This document shows, in pieces, positions 16,974 to 26,838 of a stretch of DNA of 64,000 nt. This stretch comes from Microbulbifer variabilis (GTDB lineage Bacteria > Pseudomonadota > Gammaproteobacteria > Pseudomonadales > Cellvibrionaceae): assembly GCF_023716485.1 (NCBI RefSeq), contig NZ_CP092418.1, positions 913,001 through 977,000 on the forward strand, given 5' to 3'. Below the pieces are notes generated by a model. The model was not told the origin of the DNA. It did not search any database and worked only from the letters and a program-made list of their open reading frames with translations. Position numbers and translations under genes: made by a program. How positions within the stretch are numbered: position 1 is the first letter of the stretch; the number at the start of each line of letters is the position of its first letter.

Positions 16974-19482
16974 TTGTTTTAGCAGTCTGTGAGATTTGAC
17001 AGTTGGCTGAACTTTCATCAATAACCCCGAGGTTTAACCAGTCTTCACTGGACTCCACAACCTCAACTTTGGCATTACAATCAAGCCAGGTGACTTCGAG
17101 ATGTGAAGGGGGCTCGTCAGAAAGAGGTATTTCCAATTGAAAAACACCAAAGCTATCTGTGAGTGTTGACTCTCCTTCAATGGAAACTAACACATTGTCT
17201 AAGCCCTGCCCCTTAGCCATAACTCGACCTATGGTCAGATAGACAGGTTGAATCTTGTAAGTAGCGGTGGTCACACTGCCAGGATAAAGCGTCACTTGAT
17301 CCGTGTTTTCACGGTAGTGAAAGAAACCATCCCCTAGTGGGCGAAGTGATATATTGTAGCTTTGAAATGGACGAAGATTAATCACGGACTTTTTCTCGCC
17401 TTTCGCATAGCCATGGCGGTTACCGTCGATTAATACTTCAAAGTTTTCCCGTTGGCTGCCTTCTATATCTACAATGATGGCACTTTCCAGTGAGTGTTCG
17501 CCGCCCCATGCCATATGGTCCTTTGTGGCAATGATATTGGTGTTAAAACTGCCAATATAATTTGTAGAGCGGCTATTGTTAACGTCACTATGACTAATGG
17601 TGGAGCTGATAAAACCATAATGACCGGAAAGTCGGCTATAACTTCTTAAATAGTAATCTTCCGGTGTTGCTTCTATAGTGAAATCCTGATTTACCTCTGC
17701 TGCCCAGCGGTCGGCATCACGCCAGCGGGAGTTGACTTCGAAATATTGGTTATTACCGGAACTTTGCTGGTTTTCTCCACGAAAACTGATTGAATTCTGC
17801 CAATTTTTATTATTATGAAGAAGCTCAATACTCAGCAGCGTAAATTTTTCACCGTCAGCATCACTGTAAGATAGATTTGCCGTGGCCTGCCACTTTCTTC
17901 CGCGAAATATATTCCTGCGATATTCCAAAGTTCTTAGCTCTTGGGCTTCACTAAGTTGATTGTCCAAAGAGAGTGAATCGGTATAACTTCTGGGAGAGCG
18001 GTCGCGCTTACTACGCCTTATACTCAGGTTACCTCCAAAGAGTGGGGCCCTCAGGCTAATATTATTTTGAGATAGTCTATTGCTTAGCAGGGTGTATCTA
18101 TCGGGCTTTAAATCAATTCTCTGTTCATCAATCTTGATCCGATAGGCGCTCAACATTGCATAAGGTGTTTTTATCAGAGCCTGTAATTTATAGGCATCAA
18201 TACCATTAGACTCTTTAGCAAATGAGGGAGAGAGTTCTAAATAAGAGCTTACCCAGCGGCCACCAACCTCCATGAATTGCTGACCTTCTGTGGCTGCTAG
18301 TGTAGAGAAAACGCCAAAATTTTTTGAAAGGCGGCGGGCAATATATCCTTGCAGTAACTCTTGCTGATAATGATCCGGCATTCCGGAGGATATTTCAGGT
18401 TTTACTGGCATTCCTCCCTGCAGGCTCCAGCGCCACTCACCTGGTGCGGGGAGTTGTGAATCCTTGGTAAAAAATTCAGTAGTATTATTGATTAATCTGC
18501 CAGCTTCGTCGTAAATACGAATTTCTATGTTGTAAGCGCCATGTGGTAAGGTGGTGGTATCCAGTAAGTGATTTCCAGCTTCCATCAAATCGGAGTGAAT
18601 CATACGACCATCTCGGTACAGTTCCACCCGGCCACGCACTGGCATGTTTATTTCTACCAGGGCGGAGTGTTGATAACCGATGTCTGTGCGGCTGTACTGA
18701 GAGTCACGGAGCTCAAATCCGTAGAGACGGTGTAATGATTGGAAAGTGCTGAAATTTCCTTTTGGTTGCAGTAATCCCAGGCTATAGGCTTTTCCGCGGA
18801 AGTCCCTTTCCCAATGCAGGCTACTGACACGGGTACCAATTTCGTTGGCTGTGTACCAATCCCCGTAAATAGCGCTCTCACCAAATCCAATAATGCTGGT
18901 AGCAGATAAAGTAGTTTGTGTGTTGCTGTCTACTTCATCGCTTTGTGCTCCCGACCAGGAACCACTGATATTTTGCACAATGGAAAAACTATTGCTGGCT
19001 GGGGGCAAGTATCGGTCGGTCAGGGCCTCTTGTTGAGGAAGTAGCTCTGGTGAGAAAAAAACATCCAGTCGATACCTCTCTTCGTCATAGATTACTGCGA
19101 AGTATTCTGGATTTATAAATCCACAATCTGTTTGGGAGTTATCACGACAAATTCGCTCACTATTTTTTTCCAGTGAAGCCTGTAATGAAAGCAGCAGGCG
19201 CTCGGGGTTTAGGCTGACAGGGAGAAGCTTGATAGCCTCCTCAGGTTCTACAAAACGCACGAATTCAGGCTCGGCAATAATTAGCGCCGAGCCCAAACTG
19301 CGCCCGCCATAGTACAGGTCTGCCACAATCCTTTGGGGCTTGGTTAGATCTGCAAAACCTGCAGGTACATCTGTGCTTACGAGATGCATTGGTTCTGTTG
19401 ATACTGCAGTTGTATGCCAGAGCCATAGCGGTAAGAGCATCCAGGGAAACTTCCCGACGTTGCTTTTATTTACCATTACCAT
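16960..19482 (-). CDS. Outer-membrane usher A (TcfC/CooC-type)
   Basis: 840 residues. Seen: a signal-like N-terminus, PAGFADLTKPQRIVADLYYGGRSLG, NISGSW (about residue 170), then the barrel/plug region INMPVRGRVELYRDGRMIHSDLMEAGNHLLDTTTLPHGAYNIEIRIYDEAGRLI, typical of CS1/TcfC-type ushers. A C-terminal region follows with a carboxypeptidase-regulatory-like fold (GRVMAKGQGLDNVLVSIEGESTLTDSFGVFQLEI). Ushers form the outer-membrane pore and catalyse subunit assembly. Start ATG at 19482, with an alternative ATG six bases later. Confidence 0.9.
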   Translation of the reverse strand: MVMVNKSNVGKFPWMLLPLWLWHTTAVSTEPMHLVSTDVPAGFADLTKPQRIVADLYYGGRSLGSALIIAEPEFVRFVEPEEAIKLLPVSLNPERLLLSLQASLEKNSERICRDNSQTDCGFINPEYFAVIYDEERYRLDVFFSPELLPQQEALTDRYLPPASNSFSIVQNISGSWSGAQSDEVDSNTQTTLSATSIIGFGESAIYGDWYTANEIGTRVSSLHWERDFRGKAYSLGLLQPKGNFSTFQSLHRLYGFELRDSQYSRTDIGYQHSALVEINMPVRGRVELYRDGRMIHSDLMEAGNHLLDTTTLPHGAYNIEIRIYDEAGRLINNTTEFFTKDSQLPAPGEWRWSLQGGMPVKPEISSGMPDHYQQELLQGYIARRLSKNFGVFSTLAATEGQQFMEVGGRWVSSYLELSPSFAKESNGIDAYKLQALIKTPYAMLSAYRIKIDEQRIDLKPDRYTLLSNRLSQNNISLRAPLFGGNLSIRRSKRDRSPRSYTDSLSLDNQLSEAQELRTLEYRRNIFRGRKWQATANLSYSDADGEKFTLLSIELLHNNKNWQNSISFRGENQQSSGNNQYFEVNSRWRDADRWAAEVNQDFTIEATPEDYYLRSYSRLSGHYGFISSTISHSDVNNSRSTNYIGSFNTNIIATKDHMAWGGEHSLESAIIVDIEGSQRENFEVLIDGNRHGYAKGEKKSVINLRPFQSYNISLRPLGDGFFHYRENTDQVTLYPGSVTTATYKIQPVYLTIGRVMAKGQGLDNVLVSIEGESTLTDSFGVFQLEIPLSDEPPSHLEVTWLDCNAKVEVVESSEDWLNLGVIDESSANCQISQTAKTNDTQ

Positions 19483-19529
19483 AGGGAGGTTGTTCCCTGA
19501 CCAAAATTATATTTTATTATTTCTATTGG

Positions 19530-20057
19530 TTATTCTGACGTAACTGTCACTGTCAAAACGTCGGTATATATAGTGCCGCTTAAAACATTGGGATTTTCCC
19601 AATTTGCATTTGGAATTAATACTTCAAAGGTGGAGTTATCTGGAGCTCCATTACAGTTGCCAGGATTTTGAAGAATTTGTCCGTTCAGGGCTACACCTTC
19701 ATTTGTTGGAGAAAAGCTTCCTCCCGAAACATTTCTAAAGCTAACTTGGTAGGGGATATCCGTGGAGCCATTACTTAGTATGTATGCCCCGTCTCCATTG
19801 AGGCTGTCAAATTGAATCTCGAAGTTTGTGAATCCTATGCCTCGAATACAAAAATCCACCCAGCCCTCGGCATCAGTACTTGGGGCGGGGTCTTCAAAGG
19901 TGAGGTTTTCGAGGCCATTTATATCAATCGACTCATTAAACTTTAGCATTATTTCTGTATTGGCCTGATCAGTGGCTGCTAGGGCAAATTGTGCCCCAAC
20001 GATGGATATAGCAGCCATCGCCACAGGGATGACACAACCTCTTAACATGTGCTTCAT
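19530..20057 (-). CDS. Major pilin-like subunit A
   Basis: 175 residues. A clear signal peptide (CVIPVAMAAISIVGAQFALA) is followed by a single ~145-residue domain with two Cys (VDFCIRG and NCNGAP) and the C-terminal strand IYTDVLTVTVTSE. AAGGACACC precedes the ATG. Only 47 bp separates it from usher A, so pilin-usher-tip form one transcription unit. It is paralogous to the pilin at 23966-24493. Confidence 0.8.
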   Translation of the reverse strand: MKHMLRGCVIPVAMAAISIVGAQFALAATDQANTEIMLKFNESIDINGLENLTFEDPAPSTDAEGWVDFCIRGIGFTNFEIQFDSLNGDGAYILSNGSTDIPYQVSFRNVSGGSFSPTNEGVALNGQILQNPGNCNGAPDNSTFEVLIPNANWENPNVLSGTIYTDVLTVTVTSE

Positions 20058-20463
20058 TATTGGTGTCCTTTTGTTAAGTGTGAGCGGAGAAGGGTATAGT
20101 TGATCTTGCGGCTAAAAGAATAGGGAAAATTTCCCAGTGGGTCGGTAGAAATTAGTGATAATTTCTTATTTATGGATAAATAGTGCGCCTGAATTGTCGT
20201 AATATTTGTTTGCCTGGATTTGTGGGGTTTTTAGAGTATTTAAAATGCCGTTTTACATGAAACAAGAGTTCTTATGCGGCGCCCATGGAATTTGAGATAG
20301 GTGTTAGCAGAGCGATTCCCATAGAAACGCTAATGAGGGAGGTGTATAAGAGTTTTGAAGGATTAGCGCCAGCTAATGGAGTTTTTTTGGTTGGCGTAAT
20401 TATTTTAATTAATACTAAAGTTGTTTTACAAAGCTGGCGGTCAATAAGAAGTTGTAAAAGTTA
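20058..20463. other. Gene-free spacer between the two pilus modules
   Basis: 406 bp between the end of tip B and the start of pilin A. It should contain the pilin A promoter (reading on the - strand). I see no terminator hairpin with a T-run and no repeated boxes. An open frame on the + strand here overlaps the tip B gene and looks like a shadow. Confidence 0.6.
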
Positions 20464-21414
20464 TTATTGGCTACTAACCGTAATTGTCAGTACATCAGTA
20501 TATACAGGTTCCCCAGCCTGTTCCCAATCTGAGGGAGCAACTGAGATATATACTCTGGCGTTATCAATAGTACAAGCTTCATCTGACTGTCTAGTAAATG
20601 ACCCCGGGATATCACCCTGACTATTAGGGCTGTTGAACGTGTTGTTGTTTAACGTATTACTAAAGCCGACTGAATAGGCAATTTTTTCATTAACACCTTT
20701 AAGAGAAAAAGGCTGAATTCCAGTTCCACCTGTGTTTCCATTGCCACTAGATAGATTTACGGTATAGCGGTCAAACCCAATGCCGCCAATACAGAAATCT
20801 TCCTGTCCCTCAATCGCCTGGCCGAAGGAAATACCCGAGTTGCTGAGATTAATATCCCCCAGGTTACGAATTGCAATACGAGGCTCTACCTGCAAAACAA
20901 TATCAAATTCTACTGTTTCGCTATCAACTAGGAAAATAAGGAAGTACTGCTCTAGGGTGACTTGAAAACTACCGCTATAGCGATTGGAGGAGGGCGTTTT
21001 CGAATCGTCAATGTCCAAGGTTAAGGAGGCGTTGACATCATTGCTACTACCATTAAAGGGGCCAGCAAGATTATTCAGTGTGAGTAGCTGTGCATCACTA
21101 TTGCTGGGGTTTAAAGTAAAGGAGATATCCAAAATGTCGCCATTGTCGGCAGTTAGAGAGTAAGTGCTACCACTTAAAGGAGTGAGCTCCACGTAGTAAG
21201 CTAGGGCGCGGCTACTGAATGCGCTGCGACTGCGCAAGGTGAAGGGAACTTCTTTGCTATTGGACTGGTAATTTAGGGTGTGTGTGCCGCCTAGATTACA
21301 GGTGCGCAAGCTGTCATTGCTGGAGCAGCTTTGTGCCTTGGCCGGATTATGACAATGTAAAAAAAGAACACCCAGCCATAGGAGTTTTCCAATTAAGTGT
21401 TTAATGCTGCGCAC
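20464..21414 (-). CDS. Tip adhesin/minor pilin B of the alternate chaperone-usher pilus
   Basis: 316 residues from a GTG at 21414. Signal peptide LLWLGVLFLHCHNPAKA, Cys-bounded N-terminal block (SCSSNDSLRTCNLGGTHTL), beta-rich middle, then EGQEDFCIGGIGFDRYTVNL and the C-terminal VYTDVLTITVSSQ. It is colinear with tip A over its whole length, including the two-Cys N-terminus and the FCIGGIGF box. It overlaps the usher B stop by 14 bp, exactly as in module A. Confidence 0.78.
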   Translation of the reverse strand: MRSIKHLIGKLLWLGVLFLHCHNPAKAQSCSSNDSLRTCNLGGTHTLNYQSNSKEVPFTLRSRSAFSSRALAYYVELTPLSGSTYSLTADNGDILDISFTLNPSNSDAQLLTLNNLAGPFNGSSNDVNASLTLDIDDSKTPSSNRYSGSFQVTLEQYFLIFLVDSETVEFDIVLQVEPRIAIRNLGDINLSNSGISFGQAIEGQEDFCIGGIGFDRYTVNLSSGNGNTGGTGIQPFSLKGVNEKIAYSVGFSNTLNNNTFNSPNSQGDIPGSFTRQSDEACTIDNARVYISVAPSDWEQAGEPVYTDVLTITVSSQ

Positions 21415-23917
21415 TGGTTAACCCCGCAGTAGTTTCGATGTGGCAGTTGGCCTTGGATTGTTCAATGCTGCCTAGATTCAACCAGCTATCCCCAGAAGAC
21501 AGGATATTTATGGGAACCTGACAGTGATCCCAAGTTAATGCTTGAGTAAGCAGGCTCTTCTTGTTGGTATTTATGCCTAGTTGGAAAACGCCGTACCGAT
21601 CGGTGGTGGTACTGTGTTCACCGATAAATAATCGGGTGTTAGGCAGCCCCTCACCCATATCGGTTAGACGCCCCAAAATAAGCAGCTGTTGCTCTATCTG
21701 ATAAGTTGTGGAATTAACATTACCGGGGTATAGGGTGAAGGTTTTACTCTGTTCGCGGTAATCAAAGAAACCATTATCCAATGGGCGCAGGGACAGGTCA
21801 TAACTCTGAAATGCCGGCAAGTTGATTACAGACCTATCACCGCCTTTGGCATAGCCACGCCGGTTGCCATCAACTAATACTTCAAAATTCTGTTGGTCGC
21901 TGCCATCGATTTCAATAACTACCGCACTTTCTAGTGCGCGTTCACCACCCCAGGCGAAGGTATTTTCTGCAACAATTAGGTTAGTACTGAAGCCACCCAG
22001 ATAATTGAAAGCCTTGCTATGGTTAACGTTATTAAAGCTGAGAGTGCTGTTTAAATATCCGAAGTGGCCGGCGAGATGGCTGTTGCTCTCAAGATAACGA
22101 CCATGAGTCCTTTTTTCTGCAGTGATTTGTTGCTCAAATTCCGCTGCCCATAGGTCCCTATCGTGCCAGCGACTCTCCAGGAGCAAGCGCTGTTCGTGAT
22201 CGCTGTGATTACTGCGCTCACTGTGTAGATTGGCGCTGTGCTGCCAGTGTTTGGCGCGGCGTTGGAGTTCTATCTCCAGGCCAGTATATTGCTGCCCGTC
22301 GGCCTTATGGTGTGAGAAAGTGGCACTGCCCAGCCACTTAGCACTTTGTAAGAAGTTGCGTTTGAAGGATAGGCTGGTGAGCTTACTCGCATTATCTAAT
22401 TTGTCGACTTGCTCTCCGGGCAACAAGCGATACCCGCTGTCTCGCTCACGCAAGCGCAGAGAGAGTTGCCCTCCCAGTAGATTGCTCTGTAGAGCCAGGC
22501 TGCGCTGCGAGTAACCTAGTGGTAGCAGTTGCAGACCCTTGGTTTGATCAAAATCGGCAGCGTCATCCAGCCTGGTATCAATAGCACTCAGTGTGGCGAA
22601 TGGGGTTTTCAACAGCGCCTGAACCCTGTGACCACTGCGCCCATCCTTGTTAGTCACTATGCTCGGCGAAACTTCGAAGAAGCCACCTATCCAGCGGGCG
22701 CCAATCTCGTAAAGTTGTTGCTCACGGGTTGAGGCTGCCGAGGCAAAGAACCCCAGATTGCCACTTAAGCGTCGAGCTATAGATCCCTGAGCCAGCACAT
22801 CCTGGTAGCGCTCGGGTAGCGTCTGATAGTTACTGTAATTGTGCGCGGGTTGCCCTGCATAAAAATTCCAGGACCATTCCCCTGGGGCCGGTAGCAGGGA
22901 GTCTTTGGTAAAGAACTCTGAGTGGCTGTGCAGCGAGCGCCCCATTTCATCAAAAGTTCGCACCTCAATTTCGTAGGAACCATGCGGCAGGGTGCTGGTG
23001 TTTAGCAACCGGTTACCGGCCTCCAGCATTTCTGTGTGGATCAGCCGCTGATCCCGGTAAATTTCCACACGCCCGCGTACCGGCATATTGATTTCCAGTG
23101 GGCTGCCCTGCCGATATTTAATGTCTGTACGGCTGAGCTGGGAGCTGCGCATCTCTAACCCATACAGGCTGCTGTGGTTACCGAAATAGTGCCAGCCCCC
23201 TTGGGGTTGTAGTAAGCCAATCGAATAGGCTCTTCCACGATAATCCCTGGACCAATGTAGGGCACTAATCTGATTGTGCTGCGCAGTGGCAGCTGACCAC
23301 TGGGCGTGAAGGGCGCTCTCGCCAAAGCTGATAATGGTGTTGCCATTCAAAGTGGCGTTATGACTGTTTTCACCGAGATTACTCTCCACACCACTCCAGG
23401 CGCCACTGAGGTTTTGAACAATGGAAAATTCACTGGTGGAGGCCGGGAGATAGGGATCGCTGATGGCGGCTTCTTGTGGCAGTAACTTTGCGGAGAAAAA
23501 TAAATCGAGCCGATAGCGGTTTTCATCGTAAATGACCGCCACCTGCTCAGGCACTAGATAGCCACACTTTCGCTGCCAGCTTGAACGACAGAGATACTGT
23601 GAATTTCTGGGCAAAGGATCGGCCAACGCCGCTATTACGGTCTCTCTATCTAATAATTCAGGTAGAAGAGGGAGCAATTGCTCTGGCTCGTCGAATTGGA
23701 TATGGGTGGGGTCAACAGTAATTGGCGCTGCGCCTATTTGGCGGCCGCCATAGTAGAGGTCTACCAATAACTGCTGTGGTTCGGTCAGTGAATCAAACCC
23801 TTCCGGTGCAGAGGTCTCCAGCAGAAAAGTGGCTGCTGTTGTTGCAAAGCTATCGGCGTGAATGGCCTGCGCCAGACAAAATGCCAGCGCATGCCATTGG
23901 TTAAGACGTCCTGCCAT
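21401..23917 (-). CDS. Outer-membrane usher B (TcfC/CooC-type)
   Basis: 838 residues, colinear with usher A. Seen: PEGFDSLTEPQQLLVDLYYGGRQIG, EFSIVQNLSGAWSG, RTDIKYRQGSPLEINMPVRGRVEIYRD, AGNRLLNTSTLPHGSYEIEVRTFDE, GGERALESAVVIEIDGSDQQNFEVLVDGNRRGYAKG, and a C-terminal YGVFQLGI domain. Conservation is strongest in the plug-adjacent block and in the DGNR-GYAKG segment; the middle barrel differs more. Start ATG at 23917. Confidence 0.9.
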   Translation of the reverse strand: MAGRLNQWHALAFCLAQAIHADSFATTAATFLLETSAPEGFDSLTEPQQLLVDLYYGGRQIGAAPITVDPTHIQFDEPEQLLPLLPELLDRETVIAALADPLPRNSQYLCRSSWQRKCGYLVPEQVAVIYDENRYRLDLFFSAKLLPQEAAISDPYLPASTSEFSIVQNLSGAWSGVESNLGENSHNATLNGNTIISFGESALHAQWSAATAQHNQISALHWSRDYRGRAYSIGLLQPQGGWHYFGNHSSLYGLEMRSSQLSRTDIKYRQGSPLEINMPVRGRVEIYRDQRLIHTEMLEAGNRLLNTSTLPHGSYEIEVRTFDEMGRSLHSHSEFFTKDSLLPAPGEWSWNFYAGQPAHNYSNYQTLPERYQDVLAQGSIARRLSGNLGFFASAASTREQQLYEIGARWIGGFFEVSPSIVTNKDGRSGHRVQALLKTPFATLSAIDTRLDDAADFDQTKGLQLLPLGYSQRSLALQSNLLGGQLSLRLRERDSGYRLLPGEQVDKLDNASKLTSLSFKRNFLQSAKWLGSATFSHHKADGQQYTGLEIELQRRAKHWQHSANLHSERSNHSDHEQRLLLESRWHDRDLWAAEFEQQITAEKRTHGRYLESNSHLAGHFGYLNSTLSFNNVNHSKAFNYLGGFSTNLIVAENTFAWGGERALESAVVIEIDGSDQQNFEVLVDGNRRGYAKGGDRSVINLPAFQSYDLSLRPLDNGFFDYREQSKTFTLYPGNVNSTTYQIEQQLLILGRLTDMGEGLPNTRLFIGEHSTTTDRYGVFQLGINTNKKSLLTQALTWDHCQVPINILSSGDSWLNLGSIEQSKANCHIETTAGLTSAQH

Positions 23918-23965
23918 AAACTGCGATGGGTTTGGCTGGAAATCCTATCCGGCCACGCCACAAAA

Positions 23966-24493
23966 TTATTCTGAGGCTACAGTGATCAGCAGCGTATCGG
24001 TGTAGCTGGTGCCATCCAGCACATCGTTGGTCTGCCAGGCGCTATTGGCAACAGTGATTTGGAATCTGGCATTGTCGGAACCGCTGCAAGAAGCGGCGTT
24101 ACGATCTAGTCCAGTTAGTGGCTCACCCTCATTAACCACAGTAAAGGGACCGTTAGTGCTGTTGTCGAAGCCGACGCTGTAGGGAACGTCTAGGCCGTTG
24201 CCGGAGAGGCTGAAAGCCGTATCGTTATTGCCATCATTGCTTTCAAAGGTAATGCTAAAGGTGGGAAAACCAAAACCGCCGATACAAAAGGCATCACTGG
24301 CAACGGCATCGGTCCCCAGGGCAGGGTCGGTAATTGTGATATCGCCGACATCGGCAATTACAATGCTCGGGTTAAAGGTAAGGGTGATATCACTACTGGC
24401 ACTATTGGTGGCTGCCATGGTGGCGGCCGAAGCGCTGAAAAGCATGCCTGCTGCGAGAGCAGAGGCCAGTGAACGAACTACATTTTTGTGCAT
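23966..24493 (-). CDS. Major pilin-like subunit B
   Basis: 175 residues from the ATG at 24493, which has AGGAAG eight bases upstream; the longer frame to 24580 adds no domain. Signal peptide SLASALAAGMLFSASAATMAA, one pilin domain with two Cys (SDAFCIGGFGFPTFSITF and SCSGSDN), and a C-terminal SYTDTLLITVASE. Same length as pilin A. It leads module B, with the usher 48 bp downstream. Confidence 0.82.
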   Translation of the reverse strand: MHKNVVRSLASALAAGMLFSASAATMAATNSASSDITLTFNPSIVIADVGDITITDPALGTDAVASDAFCIGGFGFPTFSITFESNDGNNDTAFSLSGNGLDVPYSVGFDNSTNGPFTVVNEGEPLTGLDRNAASCSGSDNARFQITVANSAWQTNDVLDGTSYTDTLLITVASE

Positions 24494-24768
24494 GGCGTAT
24501 CTTCCTGAGCCGTTGGTTATCGTTCTGTGAAAAGCCGCTCGCGAAGATCCTGCACTTGTCAGGGGTAATGCGTTAGTCAAGCTATTCCATCTTTATGGCG
24601 GGGATCATACTTTTTTTGTGATTCAAGTCACGTCATTTACGGGTAATTTTCGATTTATGGCGCCTAAAAGATCTTATTAGCGACCAGCTTGTATCTGTGC
24701 CCGACGCGCGGCCAGCGCTATAATCCCGCGCCTTTAGAGTCCTTTATTTATCTTCAACCAGGTTTGTC

Positions 24769-26244
24769 ATGACCGTAAGAACCCGAATCGCACCGTCTCC
24801 AACCGGTGATCCCCACGTTGGTACCGCCTATATTGCCCTGTTTAATCAGTGTTTTGCCCGCGCCCAGGGCGGCCAGTTTGTGTTGCGTATCGAAGATACT
24901 GACCAGCAGCGCAGCACCCCGGAATCCGAGCAGGCGATTCTCGATAGCCTGCGTTGGCTCGGATTGGACTGGCAGGAAGGTCCAGACGTAGGCGGTCCCC
25001 ACGGCCCCTATCGGCAGAGTGAGCGCGGTGATATCTACAAAACTTACTGCGATAAACTGGTGCAGAAAGGCCATGCCTTTCACTGTTACCGCACCGCCGA
25101 AGAGCTGGAGCAGCTGCGTGAAGAACTGCGCGAAGCCGGCCGCACCTCACTGAAGCCCAGTGACCTGGCGCTGTCGGAAGAGGAAGTAGAGAAGCGTCGC
25201 GCCGCCGGAGCCCCCTATGTAGTGCGCATGAACGTACCGGAGAGCGGTACCTGTGTAGTGGAGGATCTGCTGCGAGGTACTATTGAGATCGACTGGGCCC
25301 AGGTCGATGCGCAGATTCTGCTCAAGTCCGATGGCATGCCCACTTACCACCTGGCCAACGTGGTGGATGATCACCTGATGGAGATCACCCATGTGCTGCG
25401 CGGTGAGGAATGGATTAACTCCGCACCCAAGCACCAGTTGTTATATGAATACTTCGGTTGGGAAATGCCGGTGCTCTGCCACCTGCCGCTGCTGCGCAAC
25501 CCGGATAAAACTAAGCTGTCCAAGCGCAAAAATCCCACCTCTATTCTTTATTATCAGCGCGCCGGTTTTATGCCTGAAGCTCTGCTCAACTATCTGGGCC
25601 GTATGGGCTGGTCCATGCCGGATGAGCGCGAGAAGTTTTCTCTGGAGGAAATGCTTGAGCATTTCGATATCCACCGCGTTTCCTTGGGCGGTCCGGTGTT
25701 CGATGTAGAGAAACTGTCCTGGCTGAACGGCTTGTGGATTCGCGAGTTGGAAAATGAGCAGCTTGCCGACCGCCTTATGGACTGGATGTTTAACCGCGAG
25801 AATCTGCTCAAAGTACTGCCCCATGCCAAAGAGCGTATGGAGACTTTCGGCGATTTCGCACCGCTGGTGAGCTTCCTTGCCTCCGGTAAGCTGCCGCTCA
25901 CCGAGGAGAGCTTCAGTGGCAATAAGTTGGAGCTGGATGAGCAGAAGAAATTGCTGCAATTCGCCTTGTGGCGTCTGGAAGCCCTGCGTGCCTGGGACCG
26001 CGACAGTATTTTCCAGGCAGTGAAGACGCTATCCTCGTCCATGGAGATTAAGCTCAAGGACTTCAACGCGCCCCTGTTTGTCGCCATCAGTGGTACCACC
26101 GCCTCCTTCTCTGTGATGGACGCCATGGTACTACTGGGCCCAGACCTCAGCCGCGCCCGCCTGCGCCAGGCCATCGACGCCCTGGGCGGCGCCGGGAAAA
26201 AAGTCCTCAAACGTTGGGAGAAAGAGTACGCCTCACTCTCCTAA
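24769..26244 (+). CDS. gltX: Glutamyl-tRNA synthetase
   Basis: 491 residues, class I synthetase charging tRNA-Glu. Seen: [16 protein letters not shown] (HIGH-type motif HVGT), [35 protein letters not shown], and the KMSKS-type loop KLSKRKNP at about residue 246. The C-terminal anticodon-binding region is complete. It is separated from the pilin B start by 275 bp and transcribed away from the pilus genes. Confidence 0.97.
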   Translation: MTVRTRIAPSPTGDPHVGTAYIALFNQCFARAQGGQFVLRIEDTDQQRSTPESEQAILDSLRWLGLDWQEGPDVGGPHGPYRQSERGDIYKTYCDKLVQKGHAFHCYRTAEELEQLREELREAGRTSLKPSDLALSEEEVEKRRAAGAPYVVRMNVPESGTCVVEDLLRGTIEIDWAQVDAQILLKSDGMPTYHLANVVDDHLMEITHVLRGEEWINSAPKHQLLYEYFGWEMPVLCHLPLLRNPDKTKLSKRKNPTSILYYQRAGFMPEALLNYLGRMGWSMPDEREKFSLEEMLEHFDIHRVSLGGPVFDVEKLSWLNGLWIRELENEQLADRLMDWMFNRENLLKVLPHAKERMETFGDFAPLVSFLASGKLPLTEESFSGNKLELDEQKKLLQFALWRLEALRAWDRDSIFQAVKTLSSSMEIKLKDFNAPLFVAISGTTASFSVMDAMVLLGPDLSRARLRQAIDALGGAGKKVLKRWEKEYASLS

Positions 26245-26250
26245 GTACCC

Positions 26251-26274
26251 CACAGCCCCCGGCAGGGGGCTGTG
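26251..26274 (+). terminator. Perfect hairpin after gltX
   Basis: CACAGCCCCC, loop GGCA, GGGGGCTGTG: a ten-base-pair GC-rich stem seven bases after the gltX stop. No T-run follows, so it is either a weak terminator or an mRNA 3' end-stabilising hairpin. Confidence 0.55.
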
Positions 26275-26318
26275 CCGGCTAAGTTGCTAACTAATTGATT
26301 AAAAAGTTATTTTTTCTG

Positions 26319-26346
26319 TTGACAGGCGTCTAAACCTTGCTAAAAT
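26319..26346 (+). promoter_or_regulatory. Sigma-70 promoter of tRNA-Ala
   Basis: A perfect -35 TTGACA at 26319-26324 and -10 TAAAAT at 26341-26346 with a 16-bp spacer, ending 40 bp before the tRNA. The GC-rich GCGCC after the -10 resembles a stringent-type discriminator (inference). Confidence 0.85.
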
Positions 26347-26386
26347 GCGCCTCGCTTTCAACGGAAACGTTAAGCAAAAAGGATTT

Positions 26387-26462
26387 GGGGCTATAGCTCA
26401 GCTGGGAGAGCGCAACACTGGCAGTGTTGAGGTCAGCGGTTCGATCCCGCTTAGCTCCACCA
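26387..26462 (+). tRNA. tRNA-Ala (anticodon GGC)
   Basis: A 76-nt cloverleaf including encoded CCA. Acceptor GGGGCTA pairs with TAGCTCC and shows the G3:U70 wobble that identifies alanine tRNAs. D stem GCTC/GAGC; anticodon stem CAACA/TGTTG with loop CTGGCAG, anticodon GGC at 26420-26422. T arm AGCGG-TTCGATC-CCGCT. Confidence 0.97.
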
Positions 26463-26838
26463 AATTTCCCTTGTCTATCAAGGGGTTGTGAGAAGAGGGT
26501 AATGATCTCTTATCCGGTGAGTAAAAACCGGACAAAACTCACAAGAAAGAAAAAAGGGCCTTTAGGCCCTTTTTTTTCGTCTGAAATTTTACCTTTTCAC
26601 AAAAAATCCCTTTTAGTCACTCGCTTGCCTGGACAAATATTGATTTCTTCTCATGTGCAACATCAAGCTCTTTGCCTGGGTTAATTAGAATCAACAGCGT
26701 CTTCACTCACCCATTCACTGGTAGAGGTGCTATTCAGTTGATTTTTTAAGGGGGCTCAAGGTGTTCTATAGCAGCGAAAATACTTGCACATAACGAAGTT
26801 TCTATTGAATTAATTTTTTGCGCATTAAGGAAGATGGT
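26463..26838. other. Intergenic region after tRNA-Ala
   Basis: 376 bp holding the tRNA trailer, the terminator at 26550-26577, and about 260 bp of AT-rich DNA. I see no gene and no second copy of the tRNA 3' end in it. Confidence 0.6.
26550..26577 (+). terminator. Rho-independent terminator after tRNA-Ala
   Basis: AAAAAAGGGCC, loop TTTA, GGCCC followed by eight T. The A-run/T-run makes it potentially bidirectional. It closes the tRNA transcript. Confidence 0.9.

Noticed and set aside
20285..20620. Plus-strand 111-codon open frame between the pilus modules
   Set aside because: Its second half is antisense to the tip B gene and it shows no domain or signal peptide.
26424..26684. Open frame starting inside tRNA-Ala and crossing its terminator
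   Set aside because: It overlaps a confident tRNA and a terminator, so it is not a gene.
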